Source: Rufibacter roseolus (lineage in GTDB: Bacteria > Bacteroidota > Bacteroidia > Cytophagales > Hymenobacteraceae). From it: a DNA stretch of 64,000 nt. Below are positions 8,235 to 16,465 of this stretch, one piece after another; position 1 is the first letter of the stretch; every line of letters starts with the position of its first letter. Made by a program: the position numbers and the translations under genes. The notes under the pieces are model-generated. The model worked only from the letters and a program-made list of their open reading frames with translations, was not told the DNA's origin and did no database searches. Location of the stretch: positions 1,951,028 to 2,015,027 of the forward strand of contig NZ_JAFMSU010000001.1 in NCBI RefSeq assembly GCF_017916365.1, read 5' to 3'.

Positions 8235-8693
8235 TTAAGCCTCACTTACTACGATTTTCTCGATTCTGTCGCCTTGGCGGATGTCATCAATCACGTCCAG
8301 GCCTTCCACCACTTTCCCGAAGCAGGTGTGGTTGCGGTCCAGGTGAGCGGTGTTGTTGCGGCTATGGCAGATGAAGAACTGAGATCCGCCGGTGTTGCGG
8401 CCTGCGTGTGCCATAGACAACACACCACGGTCGTGGTACTGATTGCCGCCGGTTAATTCGCAGTCAATCTTGTAACCTGGTCCGCCGGTGCCGGGCATGC
8501 CTTTGGCGCCCTCGCGGGAATTAGGGCAGCCGCCCTGGATCACGAAATCGGGCAGTACACGGTGAAAGGTAAGACCATCATAGAAACCTTCTTTGGCCAG
8601 TTTGGTGAAGTTCTCAACGGTTTTAGGGGCATCCTGCTCGTAGAACTCTACTTTCATGACACCTTTAGCGGTATGGATTTCTGCGGTTTTCAT
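8235..8693 (-). CDS. Cyclophilin-type peptidyl-prolyl cis-trans isomerase
   Basis: The 152-residue single-domain cyclophilin speeds cis-trans isomerisation of proline peptide bonds during folding. The catalytic segment FHRVLPDFVIQGG is visible around residues 40-52, and the later SQFFI and HTCFGKVVEGLDV motifs are present. There is no signal peptide, so it is cytosolic. I set the start at the ATG at 8693 (MKTAEIHTAKG); an upstream extension to 8762 lacks family similarity. The protein belongs to the short bacterial PpiB-like class. It is a single-gene unit converging on the ZIP gene. Confidence 0.93.
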   Translation of the reverse strand: MKTAEIHTAKGVMKVEFYEQDAPKTVENFTKLAKEGFYDGLTFHRVLPDFVIQGGCPNSREGAKGMPGTGGPGYKIDCELTGGNQYHDRGVLSMAHAGRNTGGSQFFICHSRNNTAHLDRNHTCFGKVVEGLDVIDDIRQGDRIEKIVVSEA

Positions 8694-8817
8694 AGAAATA
8701 AATGTGCTTTTAAAATGAACCACGGGCCGCCTGACAGAAAACGCCTGCCGCCCGTCCAGCAAAGATACGTAAATTTCGTGGCCTTTGGCCGATGAGCAAG
8801 ACCGCTCCTGCTGTTTA

Positions 8818-8854
8818 CGTTTTTTGGCCTTTCCTGCAAAACCAAGCCTATAAC
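8818..8854. repeat. Possible hairpin repeat copy, degenerate
   Basis: CGTTTTTTGGCCTTTCC, then AAAACCAAGCCTATAAC. The symmetry and spacing fit the dispersed family, but with several mismatches. Confidence 0.35.
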
Positions 8855-8907
8855 TACGGGACCGCTAAGGTAAATGGAAGCCATAAAGGGTCTTTGTTAA
8901 AAATCGC

Positions 8908-9510
8908 TTGCTACCTGAAAACTCTCAAGATTACAACTCCTTGGAATACCTCGCCATCTACGACCAGTTGAACCAGCCTTTGCACCAGAACCTGCCTCGG
9001 CGGGAGGTTCACGTTTTGGGGCACTGGCATCGCACGTCCCAGATCTATGTGCTGCACCCCGAGAAAGGCTATCTCTGCCATCGGCGTAGCGCTGGCAAGG
9101 ACTTGTTTCCCTCGCTGTGGGACGTGAGTATTGGCGGGCACCTGAGCCCTGAGGAAACCTATGAAAGTTGTGCCTTGCGGGAGCTGTCTGAGGAACTTGG
9201 TATTTCTGTGCATCCCGATGAACTGAAACTGGTCACCATCACCTCGGTAAACGGGCAAGACGAGAAGGCAAAACTGCTGGACCGCGAGCATGTGGGTATT
9301 TTCCTCTACAAAACCAATCTGCCAGAGGCCGGTTTTAAGGTGCAGCAGGAAGAGATCATAGAGATTGAATACCTGGCCTTGCCGCAGTTACGGGCAGACC
9401 TGCAGAGCGCCGCACCCACCCGCGCCTACATTCCCATGCAAGGACATTTCCTAGAAATCCTGGATTTGCTGGAGCAGCACCAGAAACGCAATGCCGATGG
9501 GTTGAATTAG
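8908..9510 (+). CDS. Nudix hydrolase, isopentenyl-diphosphate isomerase-like subgroup
   Basis: The 200-residue protein carries a complete Nudix box, GX5EX7REUXEEXGU, running from GGHLSPEE through RELSEELG (about residues 76-98), with the Glu pair that binds divalent metal. The lead-in region PRREVHVLGHWHRTSQIYV is typical of Nudix proteins related to IPP isomerase. It probably hydrolyses a nucleoside diphosphate-linked compound, but the substrate cannot be assigned. The frame has a stop at 8884-8886 and no ATG before the domain, so translation must start at TTG 8908. It is a single-gene unit. Confidence 0.85.
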   Translation: MLPENSQDYNSLEYLAIYDQLNQPLHQNLPRREVHVLGHWHRTSQIYVLHPEKGYLCHRRSAGKDLFPSLWDVSIGGHLSPEETYESCALRELSEELGISVHPDELKLVTITSVNGQDEKAKLLDREHVGIFLYKTNLPEAGFKVQQEEIIEIEYLALPQLRADLQSAAPTRAYIPMQGHFLEILDLLEQHQKRNADGLN

Positions 9511-9554
9511 CCGTCCCTTTTAGGGCTACTTTTCAAAAATTAGTACCTAAATGC
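9511..9554. repeat. Dispersed hairpin repeat, copy 4
   Basis: CTTTTAGGGCTACTTTTC, then AAAAATTAGTACCTAAATG. It starts directly after the Nudix stop codon. Confidence 0.45.
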
Positions 9555-9570
9555 TAATATTGGTAAACCA

Positions 9571-9610
9571 GACTCAGAACTCAAGACTCAGGACTCAGGA
9601 CTCAGAACTC
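9571..9610. repeat. Iterated ACTCAGRACTC-type simple repeat
   Basis: Four to five near-identical units of a 7-10 bp word (GACTCAG, AACTCAAG, GACTCAG, GACTCAGAACTC) lie immediately downstream of rsgA. The same word iteration recurs at 46730-46763. Confidence 0.7.
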
Positions 9611-9614
9611 CCTT

Positions 9615-10538
9615 TTACCGGTGTGAGTCCTCGTCCTGCAGCAGGCTGAGGTAGCTTTCGTAGCGTGGTATTGCAATTTTGCCTTTTTTTACGGCTTCCT
9701 GTACAGCGCAGCCCGGCTCGTTCACGTGGACGCAGTTATTGTATTTGCATTTGTTCAGGCGCTCGCGCATCTCGGGGAAGTAGTGGGCAATCTCCTCGCG
9801 TTTCATCTCCACCACGCCCAGTTCCTTGATGCCAGGAGTGTCAATAAGGTAAGTGCCAGGCTCCACCTCAAACATCTCGGCGAAGGTGGTGGTGTGTACG
9901 CCTTTGTCTGAGAACGCCGAGATCTCGGAGGTCTTGATGTCCAAATCAGGGACCAGGGCGTTCACCAGGGTGCTTTTGCCCACGCCCGAGTGGCCGGTGA
10001 AAAGGGAGACCTTATCTGCCAGCAACTCCTGCACTTGGGCCAGGCCCTGGCCGGTATGCGCTGAGAGCGGATAGCATGGATAGCCAATCTGGCTGTAGAG
10101 CTGCATCACCTGGTTCATGTACTGCAAGGCCTCAGGGTCATACAGATCCAGCTTGTTGAAGAGCAGCGAGGCGGGGATGTCGTAGGCCTCAGCGGTCACC
10201 AGAAAGCGGTCAATAAACCCGAAGGAGGTACGCGGCGAGACCAGCGTGACCACCAGAAACGCCTGGTCCAGGTTAGAGGCCACAATGTGCGCGTGGTGCG
10301 CCTTATGCGTTGATTTCCGGATGATGTAGTTGCGACGGGGCGTTATCTCGGTGATCACGCCCTGCTGGTCGCCGCCCTCGGGTTCCATTGTCACCTCATC
10401 GCCCACGGCAATGGGGTTACTTACCTTCAATCCTTTGTTCTTGAACTTTCCGCGCAGGCGGCATTTGAACAGCTGCCCACTTGCGTGGTCGCGAACCAAA
10501 TACCACGAGCCCGTTGATTTTACTACTGTGCCTATCAT
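9615..10538 (-). CDS. rsgA: Ribosome small-subunit-dependent GTPase A
   Basis: The 307-residue circularly permuted GTPase assists late maturation of the 30S subunit. An N-terminal OB-fold (about 1-70) is followed by a G domain with G4 (NKLDLYD) before G1 (GHSGVGKST, around 182-190) and G3 (DTPGIKELG). The C-terminal zinc finger CKYNNCVHVNEPGC (around 260-275) is intact. I set the start at the ATG at 10538, which overlaps the TGA of waaA by 4 bp (ATGA), showing translational coupling; a start seven codons upstream is less likely. The family assignment is secure. Confidence 0.97.
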   Translation of the reverse strand: MIGTVVKSTGSWYLVRDHASGQLFKCRLRGKFKNKGLKVSNPIAVGDEVTMEPEGGDQQGVITEITPRRNYIIRKSTHKAHHAHIVASNLDQAFLVVTLVSPRTSFGFIDRFLVTAEAYDIPASLLFNKLDLYDPEALQYMNQVMQLYSQIGYPCYPLSAHTGQGLAQVQELLADKVSLFTGHSGVGKSTLVNALVPDLDIKTSEISAFSDKGVHTTTFAEMFEVEPGTYLIDTPGIKELGVVEMKREEIAHYFPEMRERLNKCKYNNCVHVNEPGCAVQEAVKKGKIAIPRYESYLSLLQDEDSHR

Positions 10539-11791
10539 ACCTGGCGCGAAGGTAACCAATATTCCAACGATGTTAAGATACGGTCTGTGGCGCCGGCCTG
10601 TTTTTGCAGATAAGCCTGGGTAGATGCGCTGATTTTCTGGAGGGCCAACGGATTGTCGTGCACCGCTAGAAACTTCTTGCTCAGGTCCTGGGTAGATTTC
10701 ACGCAGAAAGCCACGCCGGCATCTACCAGGTCCTTCGCTTCCTGGAACTTGGCGTATTTGGGCCCGAAGAAGATAGGTGGCCCGAAAGCGGCCGGCTCTA
10801 ACGTATTATGCAAGCCTTTCCCGAACGCGCCGCCCACGTAGGCGTAATCGGCGTACTGGTAGAGGCTGGAGAGCATACCAATGTTGTCAATGAGCAGAAT
10901 GCGGTACGTGTCCACCGTGGAGACATCGGCCTGGGAATACCTGATAGCCTTGCCCGGAAACTGCGCCTCAATCTCTCCTAATTCCTTGTCTTTGATTTCG
11001 TGGGGCGCCAGAATGAACTTCACGGCAGGCAACTGCTCCTGCATGAAGGGGAGGAGCACCTCCAGGTCCTGGGGCCAACTGCTGCCAATCACCATCACAG
11101 GAGCGGTGTCTTTGAAGGCCTCGGCTATTGGGATAGGGGCAGCGTTCTTGGCCGTTTGGAGCACCCTGTCTACGCGCGTGTCGCCGGCTGTGCTTACCCG
11201 GGTGAAATCTATGCTGGCCAGCAGCTGCGCCGATTCCTGGTTCTGGGTGTAGATGTGCGTGAACCGCTCCAAGATGCGGCGGTAGAAGCTGCCTTTCTTC
11301 TGGAAATAAATCTGGTTAGGCCGGAAAATAGCCGATACCGAGAACAGCGGGATATGGCGTTTTCGCAGTGCTTTGGTGTAATGGTGCCAAAACTCATACT
11401 TGACAAATACCGCCAGGATGGGCTTCACCAAAGTGACAAACTGGTGCGCGTTGCCCGGCGTGTCCAGGGGGAGATAGAAGATGAAATCGGCACCGGCGTA
11501 ATTCTTTCTTACTTCATAGCCCGAGGGGGAGAAGAAAGTGAGCACGATCTTATAATCTGGGAAGCGTTGTTTGAATGCTTCTATGAGTGGCCTGCCTTGC
11601 TCAAATTCGCCCAGGCTGGCGCAGTGAAACCAGGCAACGGGCGCGGTATTGTGGTGCAGTTTGCGCTCTATCTCGGAGAAAATATCCTTTCGGCCGTTTA
11701 CCCACAGGGCCGCTTTGGGCAGAAAAGGCGCCGCCAACCGTACTCCTAACCCATAGGCCCGCACACCAACATCGTAAAGAATCTTAGACAT
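10535..11791 (-). CDS. waaA: 3-deoxy-D-manno-octulosonic acid transferase (Kdo transferase)
   Basis: The 418-residue GT30-family enzyme transfers Kdo from CMP-Kdo to lipid A precursor in the inner membrane. An N-terminal membrane-associating segment is followed by WFHCASLGEFEQGRPL, the conserved acceptor-side motif with the catalytic Glu, and later by YVGGAFGKGLHNTLEPAAFG, the donor-binding segment with a conserved Glu. The length is typical. It is the first gene of an operon with rsgA, overlapping by 4 bp. The presence of this gene means the organism makes Kdo-containing LPS or LOS. Confidence 0.95.
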   Translation of the reverse strand: MSKILYDVGVRAYGLGVRLAAPFLPKAALWVNGRKDIFSEIERKLHHNTAPVAWFHCASLGEFEQGRPLIEAFKQRFPDYKIVLTFFSPSGYEVRKNYAGADFIFYLPLDTPGNAHQFVTLVKPILAVFVKYEFWHHYTKALRKRHIPLFSVSAIFRPNQIYFQKKGSFYRRILERFTHIYTQNQESAQLLASIDFTRVSTAGDTRVDRVLQTAKNAAPIPIAEAFKDTAPVMVIGSSWPQDLEVLLPFMQEQLPAVKFILAPHEIKDKELGEIEAQFPGKAIRYSQADVSTVDTYRILLIDNIGMLSSLYQYADYAYVGGAFGKGLHNTLEPAAFGPPIFFGPKYAKFQEAKDLVDAGVAFCVKSTQDLSKKFLAVHDNPLALQKISASTQAYLQKQAGATDRILTSLEYWLPSRQV

Positions 11792-11960
11792 TACTTAACG
11801 GGTTTTTATTAAGTATGAAAAGGGGAAACCACAGCCAATTGCTTTTGAAGAAATAGCCTGTAAAGTAAAGATACACTGTAATTTCCAGCCAGCGGTAATA
11901 TAAACAGGAAAATAAGCAATTGCATTTAGGATAGTTTCTGAAAATCTGTCTATAAAGCTG

Positions 11961-12002
11961 GCTGGTTTTTAGGCCGTTTTTCCGAAATCAGCCCCTAAAT
12001 GG
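11961..12002. repeat. Dispersed hairpin repeat, copy 5
   Basis: GTTTTTAGGCCGTTTTTC, then AAATCAGCCCCTAAATGG. It lies 170 bp upstream of waaA, in the gap that also holds the peroxiredoxin terminator. The rest of the 320-bp gap (11792-12111) shows no gene. Confidence 0.6.
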
Positions 12003-12054
12003 AAGCCGCTTTTCAAAGCGCAATTCATGGTGATTGTTAGCCAGTTAGCGCAAT

Positions 12055-12087
12055 AAAAAAGCTCCCGTTTGTCGCGGGAGCTTTTTT
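12055..12087 (-). terminator. Intrinsic terminator of the 2-Cys peroxiredoxin gene
   Basis: The perfect arms AAAAAAGCTCCCG and CGGGAGCTTTTTT surround a small loop, 25 bp past the peroxiredoxin stop. Confidence 0.88.
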
Positions 12088-12111
12088 TGTGATGGGTTGC
12101 TAATCAGTGGA

Positions 12112-12744
12112 TTATGCGTTGGTGGTAAGGTAGTTGGCAACTCCCTCGCGGGTGGCTTGCATGCCTTCTTGGCCTTCTTCCCAGTTTGCAGGGCAAACTT
12201 CGCCTTTTTCCTCAAAGTACTGCAGAGCGTCTACCATTCTAAGTGCCTCGTCAATGCTACGGCCCAGCGGCATGTCATTCACCACTTGGTGACGCACGAC
12301 ACCTTGCTTGTCGATCAGGAACAGACCGCGGTAAGCTACTGGCTCGCCTACGAAGATCAGTTCACCTTCCTCGTTGTAGTCATAGTGACCGGCCAATACA
12401 TCAAAGTTGGAGGAGATGGTTTTGGTGGCATCGGCTACCAGCGGGTAAGTAACGCCCTCAATACCGCCTCTTTCGCGTGGGGTGTTCAACCAAGCCCAGT
12501 GCGACTGGTGGGTATCTGTAGAGCAACCAACCACGGCTACGCCTTTACGGGTGAATTCCTCTAAACGGTCCTGAAACGCGATGATTTCTGTAGGGCATAC
12601 AAAGGTAAAGTCCATTGGATAGAAGTAGAACACAACGTGCTGCTTTCCAATGTATTGGTCAAGTGAGAAATCCTCTTCAAACTCTAAATCTACTACCGCT
12701 GTAGCTTTAAAAGACGGTGCTTTTTTACCTACTAATACTGCCAT
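12112..12744 (-). CDS. Typical 2-Cys peroxiredoxin (AhpC/Prx1 family)
   Basis: The 210-residue thiol peroxidase reduces H2O2 and organic hydroperoxides. The peroxidatic Cys is in FTFVCPTE (Cys50) and the resolving Cys in EVCPANW (Cys184). The GGIEG loop typical of Prx1 enzymes is present, but the C-terminal tail (ANYLTTNA) lacks the YF motif of hyperoxidation-sensitive enzymes, suggesting a more robust form. It is cytosolic and a single-gene unit with its own promoter and terminator. The 5' leader contains a short dyad (12781-12816). The electron donor is not encoded nearby. Confidence 0.95.
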   Translation of the reverse strand: MAVLVGKKAPSFKATAVVDLEFEEDFSLDQYIGKQHVVFYFYPMDFTFVCPTEIIAFQDRLEEFTRKGVAVVGCSTDTHQSHWAWLNTPRERGGIEGVTYPLVADATKTISSNFDVLAGHYDYNEEGELIFVGEPVAYRGLFLIDKQGVVRHQVVNDMPLGRSIDEALRMVDALQYFEEKGEVCPANWEEGQEGMQATREGVANYLTTNA

Positions 12745-12823
12745 TGTTAAATAAATTAATTTAAAAGATGCTAATTGAAAATTGCCCCGAGTTTCTGTTT
12801 GAAGCCCTTGGGCAATTGTGGCG

Positions 12824-12856
12824 CAAAGGTAAGGGGCAGCCTTTTACCCTGCAAAA
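12824..12856 (-). promoter_or_regulatory. Candidate promoter of the peroxiredoxin gene
   Basis: On the minus strand a TTTTG lies 20 bp upstream of TACCTTTG, matching the Bacteroidota -33/-7 pattern (TTTG, TAnnTTTG). It would give a leader of about 75 nt. An ATTGCCC/GGGCAAT dyad at 12781-12787 and 12810-12816 would form a hairpin in that leader. Confidence 0.55.
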
Positions 12857-13032
12857 AAGATGGGAAATGAGTCTGTAAACTATTCTGTGTGCGTGGTTAC
12901 CTTTTGTAAACCTGTATGGTAATACTTTGTCTAAATACAAAGTTGATTTATAGTTATTTACGGGAAAATAGCCTTTAAATAGCCCAGAGAAAAAGATGAA
13001 TGTTAGATAGGATCAAGGGTTAAAAGATCCTC

Positions 13033-14310
13033 TTAATGCGGGAAATTATCTGTGGGGCGGCAGATGAACTGAAAGGTGAGGCGACTGCGCTGCTCCAGCA
13101 GGATCTCTTTGCCCTGGGTTAGTTTCTCCAGGCTGGCCTGGTCATAGTTCTTGATGGTGTACAGGTGCAGCGGTTGGTTGTAGTGGATGAGGAATTCCTG
13201 GGCCAGTTCTTCTTTGAGGGCCTCTACGCGGGCATCATCGGCGTCTACGCAGGTAGAAAAGGAGATAGCCGAGTTCTGCATGAGGTTAATCTTGACCCGG
13301 TGTTTGCTCAAAGCCTGGAAAATAGAGCTGAGGTGCGACTCAGAGATGAACCCAAAATCCTTGGTATGGAAGGAGAGGAGACACTGGTTCTGCTTCAGGA
13401 TAAAGGAAGGCGAAATGCGGGCGTGCTGGCAGTTCCAGATGACGGTACCCGGTGCCTCGGGGTGCAGGAAAGACTTCACATGCAGCGGAATGCAGCGCTG
13501 GGCCAGCGGTTGCACCGTTTTGGGGTGGATGACCGAGGCTCCGTAAAAAGCCATTTCAATGGCCTCCTGGTAGGCAATCTCTTCGTACCTCACCGTGTCC
13601 CTGAACAGCTTGGGATCAGCGTTGAGCAAACCGGGTACGTCTTTCCAGATGGTGAGTGCCGCCGCCTGCAGGCAGTACGCAAAAATGGCCGCGCTGAAAT
13701 CCGAGCCCTCGCGGCCCAGGGTGGTGGTGGTGCCATCAGGGGTGCGGCCGATAAATCCTTGGGTGATGATGGGCTGCCTCTCTAATACCGCCGGAAGGTC
13801 TTGCTGGATCTGCCTTTCGGTCCATTCCCAGTCCAGCCGTCCCTCGCGCCAGGTGTCATCGGTGCGCAGGTAATCACGGCAGTCCACCCATTGGTTCTGG
13901 AAACCCTGGCTGCAGAGAAAATGGTGCAGAATCAGGCTGGAGAGCAGTTCCCCCACGCTGATGATCTGGTCATACTGGCGATCAAAGTCATGGGGCTGAA
14001 CCGCTTTAAGTGTTTCCTCTAAATAAGTGAATTGTTGTTGCAGTGCATTGTAGACCGGGTGTTTCGCATCCTGGAAGAGTTCCTGCACAATCTCCTGGTG
14101 ATATTGCCGGGTTTCCTGCAGCGCCTCTGCGTATTCATGCCCCTGGTAAGCCAAATTAAAGACTTTCTCCAGGGCGTTAGTGGTCTTTCCCATGGCAGAA
14201 ACCACTACCACTACTTTCTGCGGGGTAGGTAGCAGGGATAGGATATGAAGTACGTTTCTGAAAGCGGCCGCATTCTTTACGGAGGCTCCACCAAATTTAT
14301 AAACTATCAT
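13033..14310 (-). CDS. lysC: Aspartate kinase (monofunctional)
   Basis: The 425-residue enzyme phosphorylates aspartate, the first step towards lysine, threonine, methionine and diaminopimelate. The amino-acid kinase domain starts with YKFGGASV (KFGGTSV in most relatives) and contains TTTLGREGSDFSAA, the conserved aspartate/ATP-binding segment around residue 200. The C-terminal third (about 300-425) has ACT-type segments for feedback control. There is no fused homoserine dehydrogenase. It is divergent from fbp and a single-gene unit. Which end product inhibits it cannot be judged from sequence. Confidence 0.93.
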   Translation of the reverse strand: MIVYKFGGASVKNAAAFRNVLHILSLLPTPQKVVVVVSAMGKTTNALEKVFNLAYQGHEYAEALQETRQYHQEIVQELFQDAKHPVYNALQQQFTYLEETLKAVQPHDFDRQYDQIISVGELLSSLILHHFLCSQGFQNQWVDCRDYLRTDDTWREGRLDWEWTERQIQQDLPAVLERQPIITQGFIGRTPDGTTTTLGREGSDFSAAIFAYCLQAAALTIWKDVPGLLNADPKLFRDTVRYEEIAYQEAIEMAFYGASVIHPKTVQPLAQRCIPLHVKSFLHPEAPGTVIWNCQHARISPSFILKQNQCLLSFHTKDFGFISESHLSSIFQALSKHRVKINLMQNSAISFSTCVDADDARVEALKEELAQEFLIHYNQPLHLYTIKNYDQASLEKLTQGKEILLEQRSRLTFQFICRPTDNFPH

Positions 14311-14349
14311 TTAATTCTGCTTATTTTAAGAAAGTGTTAAATGTTGAGT

Positions 14350-14400
14350 TTTGTATATCGGTTTAATTGTTATTTTTGTAAAAGAATAGCAAAACTATTC
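14350..14400 (+). promoter_or_regulatory. fbp promoter with adjacent dyad operator candidate
   Basis: TTTG (14350-14353), 17 bp, then TATTTTTG (14371-14378) fits the Bacteroidota promoter pattern. Just downstream, GAATAG-CAAAA-CTATTC (14384-14400) is a perfect 6-bp dyad placed near the expected transcription start, a plausible operator or leader hairpin. Confidence 0.45.
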
Positions 14401-14433
14401 TCTGTCTAATCCTCCACTTATCTACCTTATCCT

Positions 14434-15471
14434 ATGACACTGAAAGAAAACCTGGCCCTGCCGGTTGGCACCACCCTTGATAGGTTCATCATGCGGAAAC
14501 AAGAAGATTTTCCGTATGCCACCGGTGAATTATCTCAGCTGCTCCGTGACATTGCCTTGGCGGCAAAAATAGTAAACCGCGCCATTAACCATGCGGGCCT
14601 GACTGATATTGGAGGTGCCTACGGTAAACAGAACGTGCAGGGCGAGGACCAGCAGAAGCTGGACGTAGTGGCCAACATCCGCTTCATACGCGCTTTACGC
14701 AACGGGGGCGAGGTGTGCGCCATCATTTCTGAGGAAGAGGAAGATGTGATCCATACCGGCAACAACAAGGGTAAATACATTGTGGCCATTGATCCGCTGG
14801 ATGGTTCTTCCAACATAGACGTGAACGTGTCCATAGGCACTATCTTCTCTATTTACCGCCGTATTTCTGAAATAGGCACGGAAGCCACCATGGAAGATTT
14901 CTTCCAGAAAGGTACTGAGCAGGTAGCCGCTGGTTACGTGATTTATGGCTCCAGTACCATGCTGGTGTATACCACCGGCTGTGGCGTGAACGGCTTTACC
15001 TATGAAACGTCATTGGGTGAGTTCTTCCTCTCGCATCCTAATATCACCACGCCGCAGAACGGCAACATTTACTCGGTGAACGAGGGCGGGTTCAACCACT
15101 TCCCTGAGAGCATCAAGCATTACGTGGAGCTTTGCCGCGTGCGTAACTACGCCGCCCGCTACATTGGCTCCCTGGTGGCCGATTTCCACCGCAACCTGCT
15201 CAAGGGCGGCATCTATATGTACCCAAATACCCTGAAATCGCCGGGCGGAAAATTAAGGTTGCTGTATGAGTGCAACGCTCTGGCGTTCCTGGTAGAGCAG
15301 GCCGGCGGCAAAGCCTCAGACGGACGGCACCGCATTCTGGAACTGCAGCCTTCTGAACTGCACCAGCGCTGCACCTTCTACATCGGGTCCAAAGAAATGG
15401 TAGACGAGGTGGAAAACCTGCTCGTAGCCCGGGAAAGGCCGGTAAGGGCGTCCATGCTCATGGATAACTAA
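14434..15471 (+). CDS. fbp: Class 1 fructose-1,6-bisphosphatase
   Basis: The 345-residue enzyme hydrolyses fructose 1,6-bisphosphate to fructose 6-phosphate, the committed step of gluconeogenesis. The metal and substrate site is clear: [10 protein letters not shown] followed by [18 protein letters not shown] (about residues 110-135). The later GGIYMYPNT and [16 protein letters not shown] segments that contact the substrate are present. The length is typical for class 1. It is a single-gene unit, divergent from the aspartate kinase gene and ended by an unusually perfect palindromic terminator. Confidence 0.97.
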   Translation: MTLKENLALPVGTTLDRFIMRKQEDFPYATGELSQLLRDIALAAKIVNRAINHAGLTDIGGAYGKQNVQGEDQQKLDVVANIRFIRALRNGGEVCAIISEEEEDVIHTGNNKGKYIVAIDPLDGSSNIDVNVSIGTIFSIYRRISEIGTEATMEDFFQKGTEQVAAGYVIYGSSTMLVYTTGCGVNGFTYETSLGEFFLSHPNITTPQNGNIYSVNEGGFNHFPESIKHYVELCRVRNYAARYIGSLVADFHRNLLKGGIYMYPNTLKSPGGKLRLLYECNALAFLVEQAGGKASDGRHRILELQPSELHQRCTFYIGSKEMVDEVENLLVARERPVRASMLMDN

Positions 15472-15501
15472 TACCTGCTCTAAACAAACACCAACATCCT
15501 T

Positions 15502-15547
15502 ATAAACACCGCGGCCCCTGCCAATTGGCAGGGGCCGCGGTGTTTAT
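15502..15547. terminator. 46-bp perfect palindrome, bidirectional terminator
   Basis: The segment reads identically on both strands over all 46 bp, centred on CCAA|TTGG, with flanking ATAAACACCGCGGCCCCTG and its complement. It lies between the convergent fbp and DUF5606 genes. As RNA it would fold into a hairpin of about 20 bp with a minimal loop. Confidence 0.9.
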
Positions 15548-15569
15548 GGCTCGTTCCGTTCAGGATAGA

Positions 15570-16031
15570 TTATCCAGCAGAGGCCGAGGCATCTCCCTCA
15601 GTTTCCTGAGCCGGGGTGGCAGTTTCTTCAGCAGTTTCTGTGTAAGGAACAAACTGATTCACGATCTGGTACCATTGGGCCAGTTTCTTCATGTCTGAGG
15701 CATACACGCGGTCCTGGTCATAGTCCGGCAGCACTGATTCCAGGAAGGAAGACAGTTCCTGGGTGCTGGACTTAGAGGATACCGGGATGTCAGATCCGTA
15801 CTGTTTTCTGATTCTGTCAAAGATCTCCGCCAGAGGAACAGTATGCTCCTCATCATTGGTGTACATGGAGATTTCCTGCAGAATAGATACGCGGTTACGG
15901 GCCTGCGCTACGCTACGGGCAGGTTTTTCGGAGAGGCTTTCTACAATAATTCCGTTGCGGGTAGGCGCTACAATCTTGTAAAGGCCTGGCATGCCGGAAA
16001 TAGAAGCGATCTCTTTCAGGTCAAATGGCAT
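15570..16031 (-). CDS. DUF5606 domain protein
   Basis: The 153-residue protein begins MPFDLKEIASISGMPGLYKIVAPTR-like, the hallmark of this Bacteroidota family, with a small beta-rich N-terminal half (about 1-65). The C-terminal half is helical (LSSFLESVLPDYDQDRVYASDMKKLAQWY) and ends in a low-complexity Ala/Glu/Thr tail. Its function is unknown. It is cytosolic, with no signal peptide. It is followed on the same strand by no further gene and preceded by a TonB-like gene 27 bp upstream, so the two may be co-transcribed with engB. Confidence 0.85.
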   Translation of the reverse strand: MPFDLKEIASISGMPGLYKIVAPTRNGIIVESLSEKPARSVAQARNRVSILQEISMYTNDEEHTVPLAEIFDRIRKQYGSDIPVSSKSSTQELSSFLESVLPDYDQDRVYASDMKKLAQWYQIVNQFVPYTETAEETATPAQETEGDASASAG

Positions 16032-16057
16032 AGGATAGTTTGGTTATGTTGAATAAA

Positions 16058-16435
16058 TTATAGTTTGAAGCTTACGGGCACGCTGTATTGCTGGCTGTAA
16101 CCCGGAGCTTTGAATTTGAGGAGCTTTACCACCCGCAGGGCTTCCTGGCCGGTGCCGCCGCCAATCTCCTTAAGAATTTTGGCATTGGTGATGGCTCCAT
16201 CCTCAGTGAGGGTGAAACCAATGATGCACTGACCCTGCATGCGGTTACGCTTGGCCAGGGCAGGGTACTGTATACTGCGCTGCAACTGCGCCACCAAAGA
16301 GTCTTGTCCGCCGGCATAATGCTCGGCCACCGGCAGTTTACCAACCTGGGTAGCGGCGGGTTTGGTTGTCTGGGCAAAAGCACCCGTGGAGAAAAAAGCC
16401 AGAAGGGCTCCTGCTAAAATGTGTTTTAATTTCAT
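16058..16435 (-). CDS. Secreted TonB C-terminal domain protein
   Basis: The 125-residue protein has an N-terminal signal peptide (MKLKHILAGALLAFFSTGAFA, cleavage after AFA) and a short linker. A TonB-like C-terminal domain follows: LQRSIQYPALAKRNRMQG, CIIGFTLTEDGAITNAKIL, GGTGQEALRVVKLL and a final PVSFKL strand. Unlike energy transducer TonB, it has a cleavable signal and no proline-rich periplasm-spanning stretch, so it is probably a free periplasmic protein rather than an ExbBD-coupled transducer. It lies 30 bp downstream of engB and 27 bp upstream of the DUF5606 gene, in what appears to be one operon. Confidence 0.8.
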   Translation of the reverse strand: MKLKHILAGALLAFFSTGAFAQTTKPAATQVGKLPVAEHYAGGQDSLVAQLQRSIQYPALAKRNRMQGQCIIGFTLTEDGAITNAKILKEIGGGTGQEALRVVKLLKFKAPGYSQQYSVPVSFKL

Positions 16436-16465
16436 GATGAGTAGGTTTTATGCTTTTACAGACCC

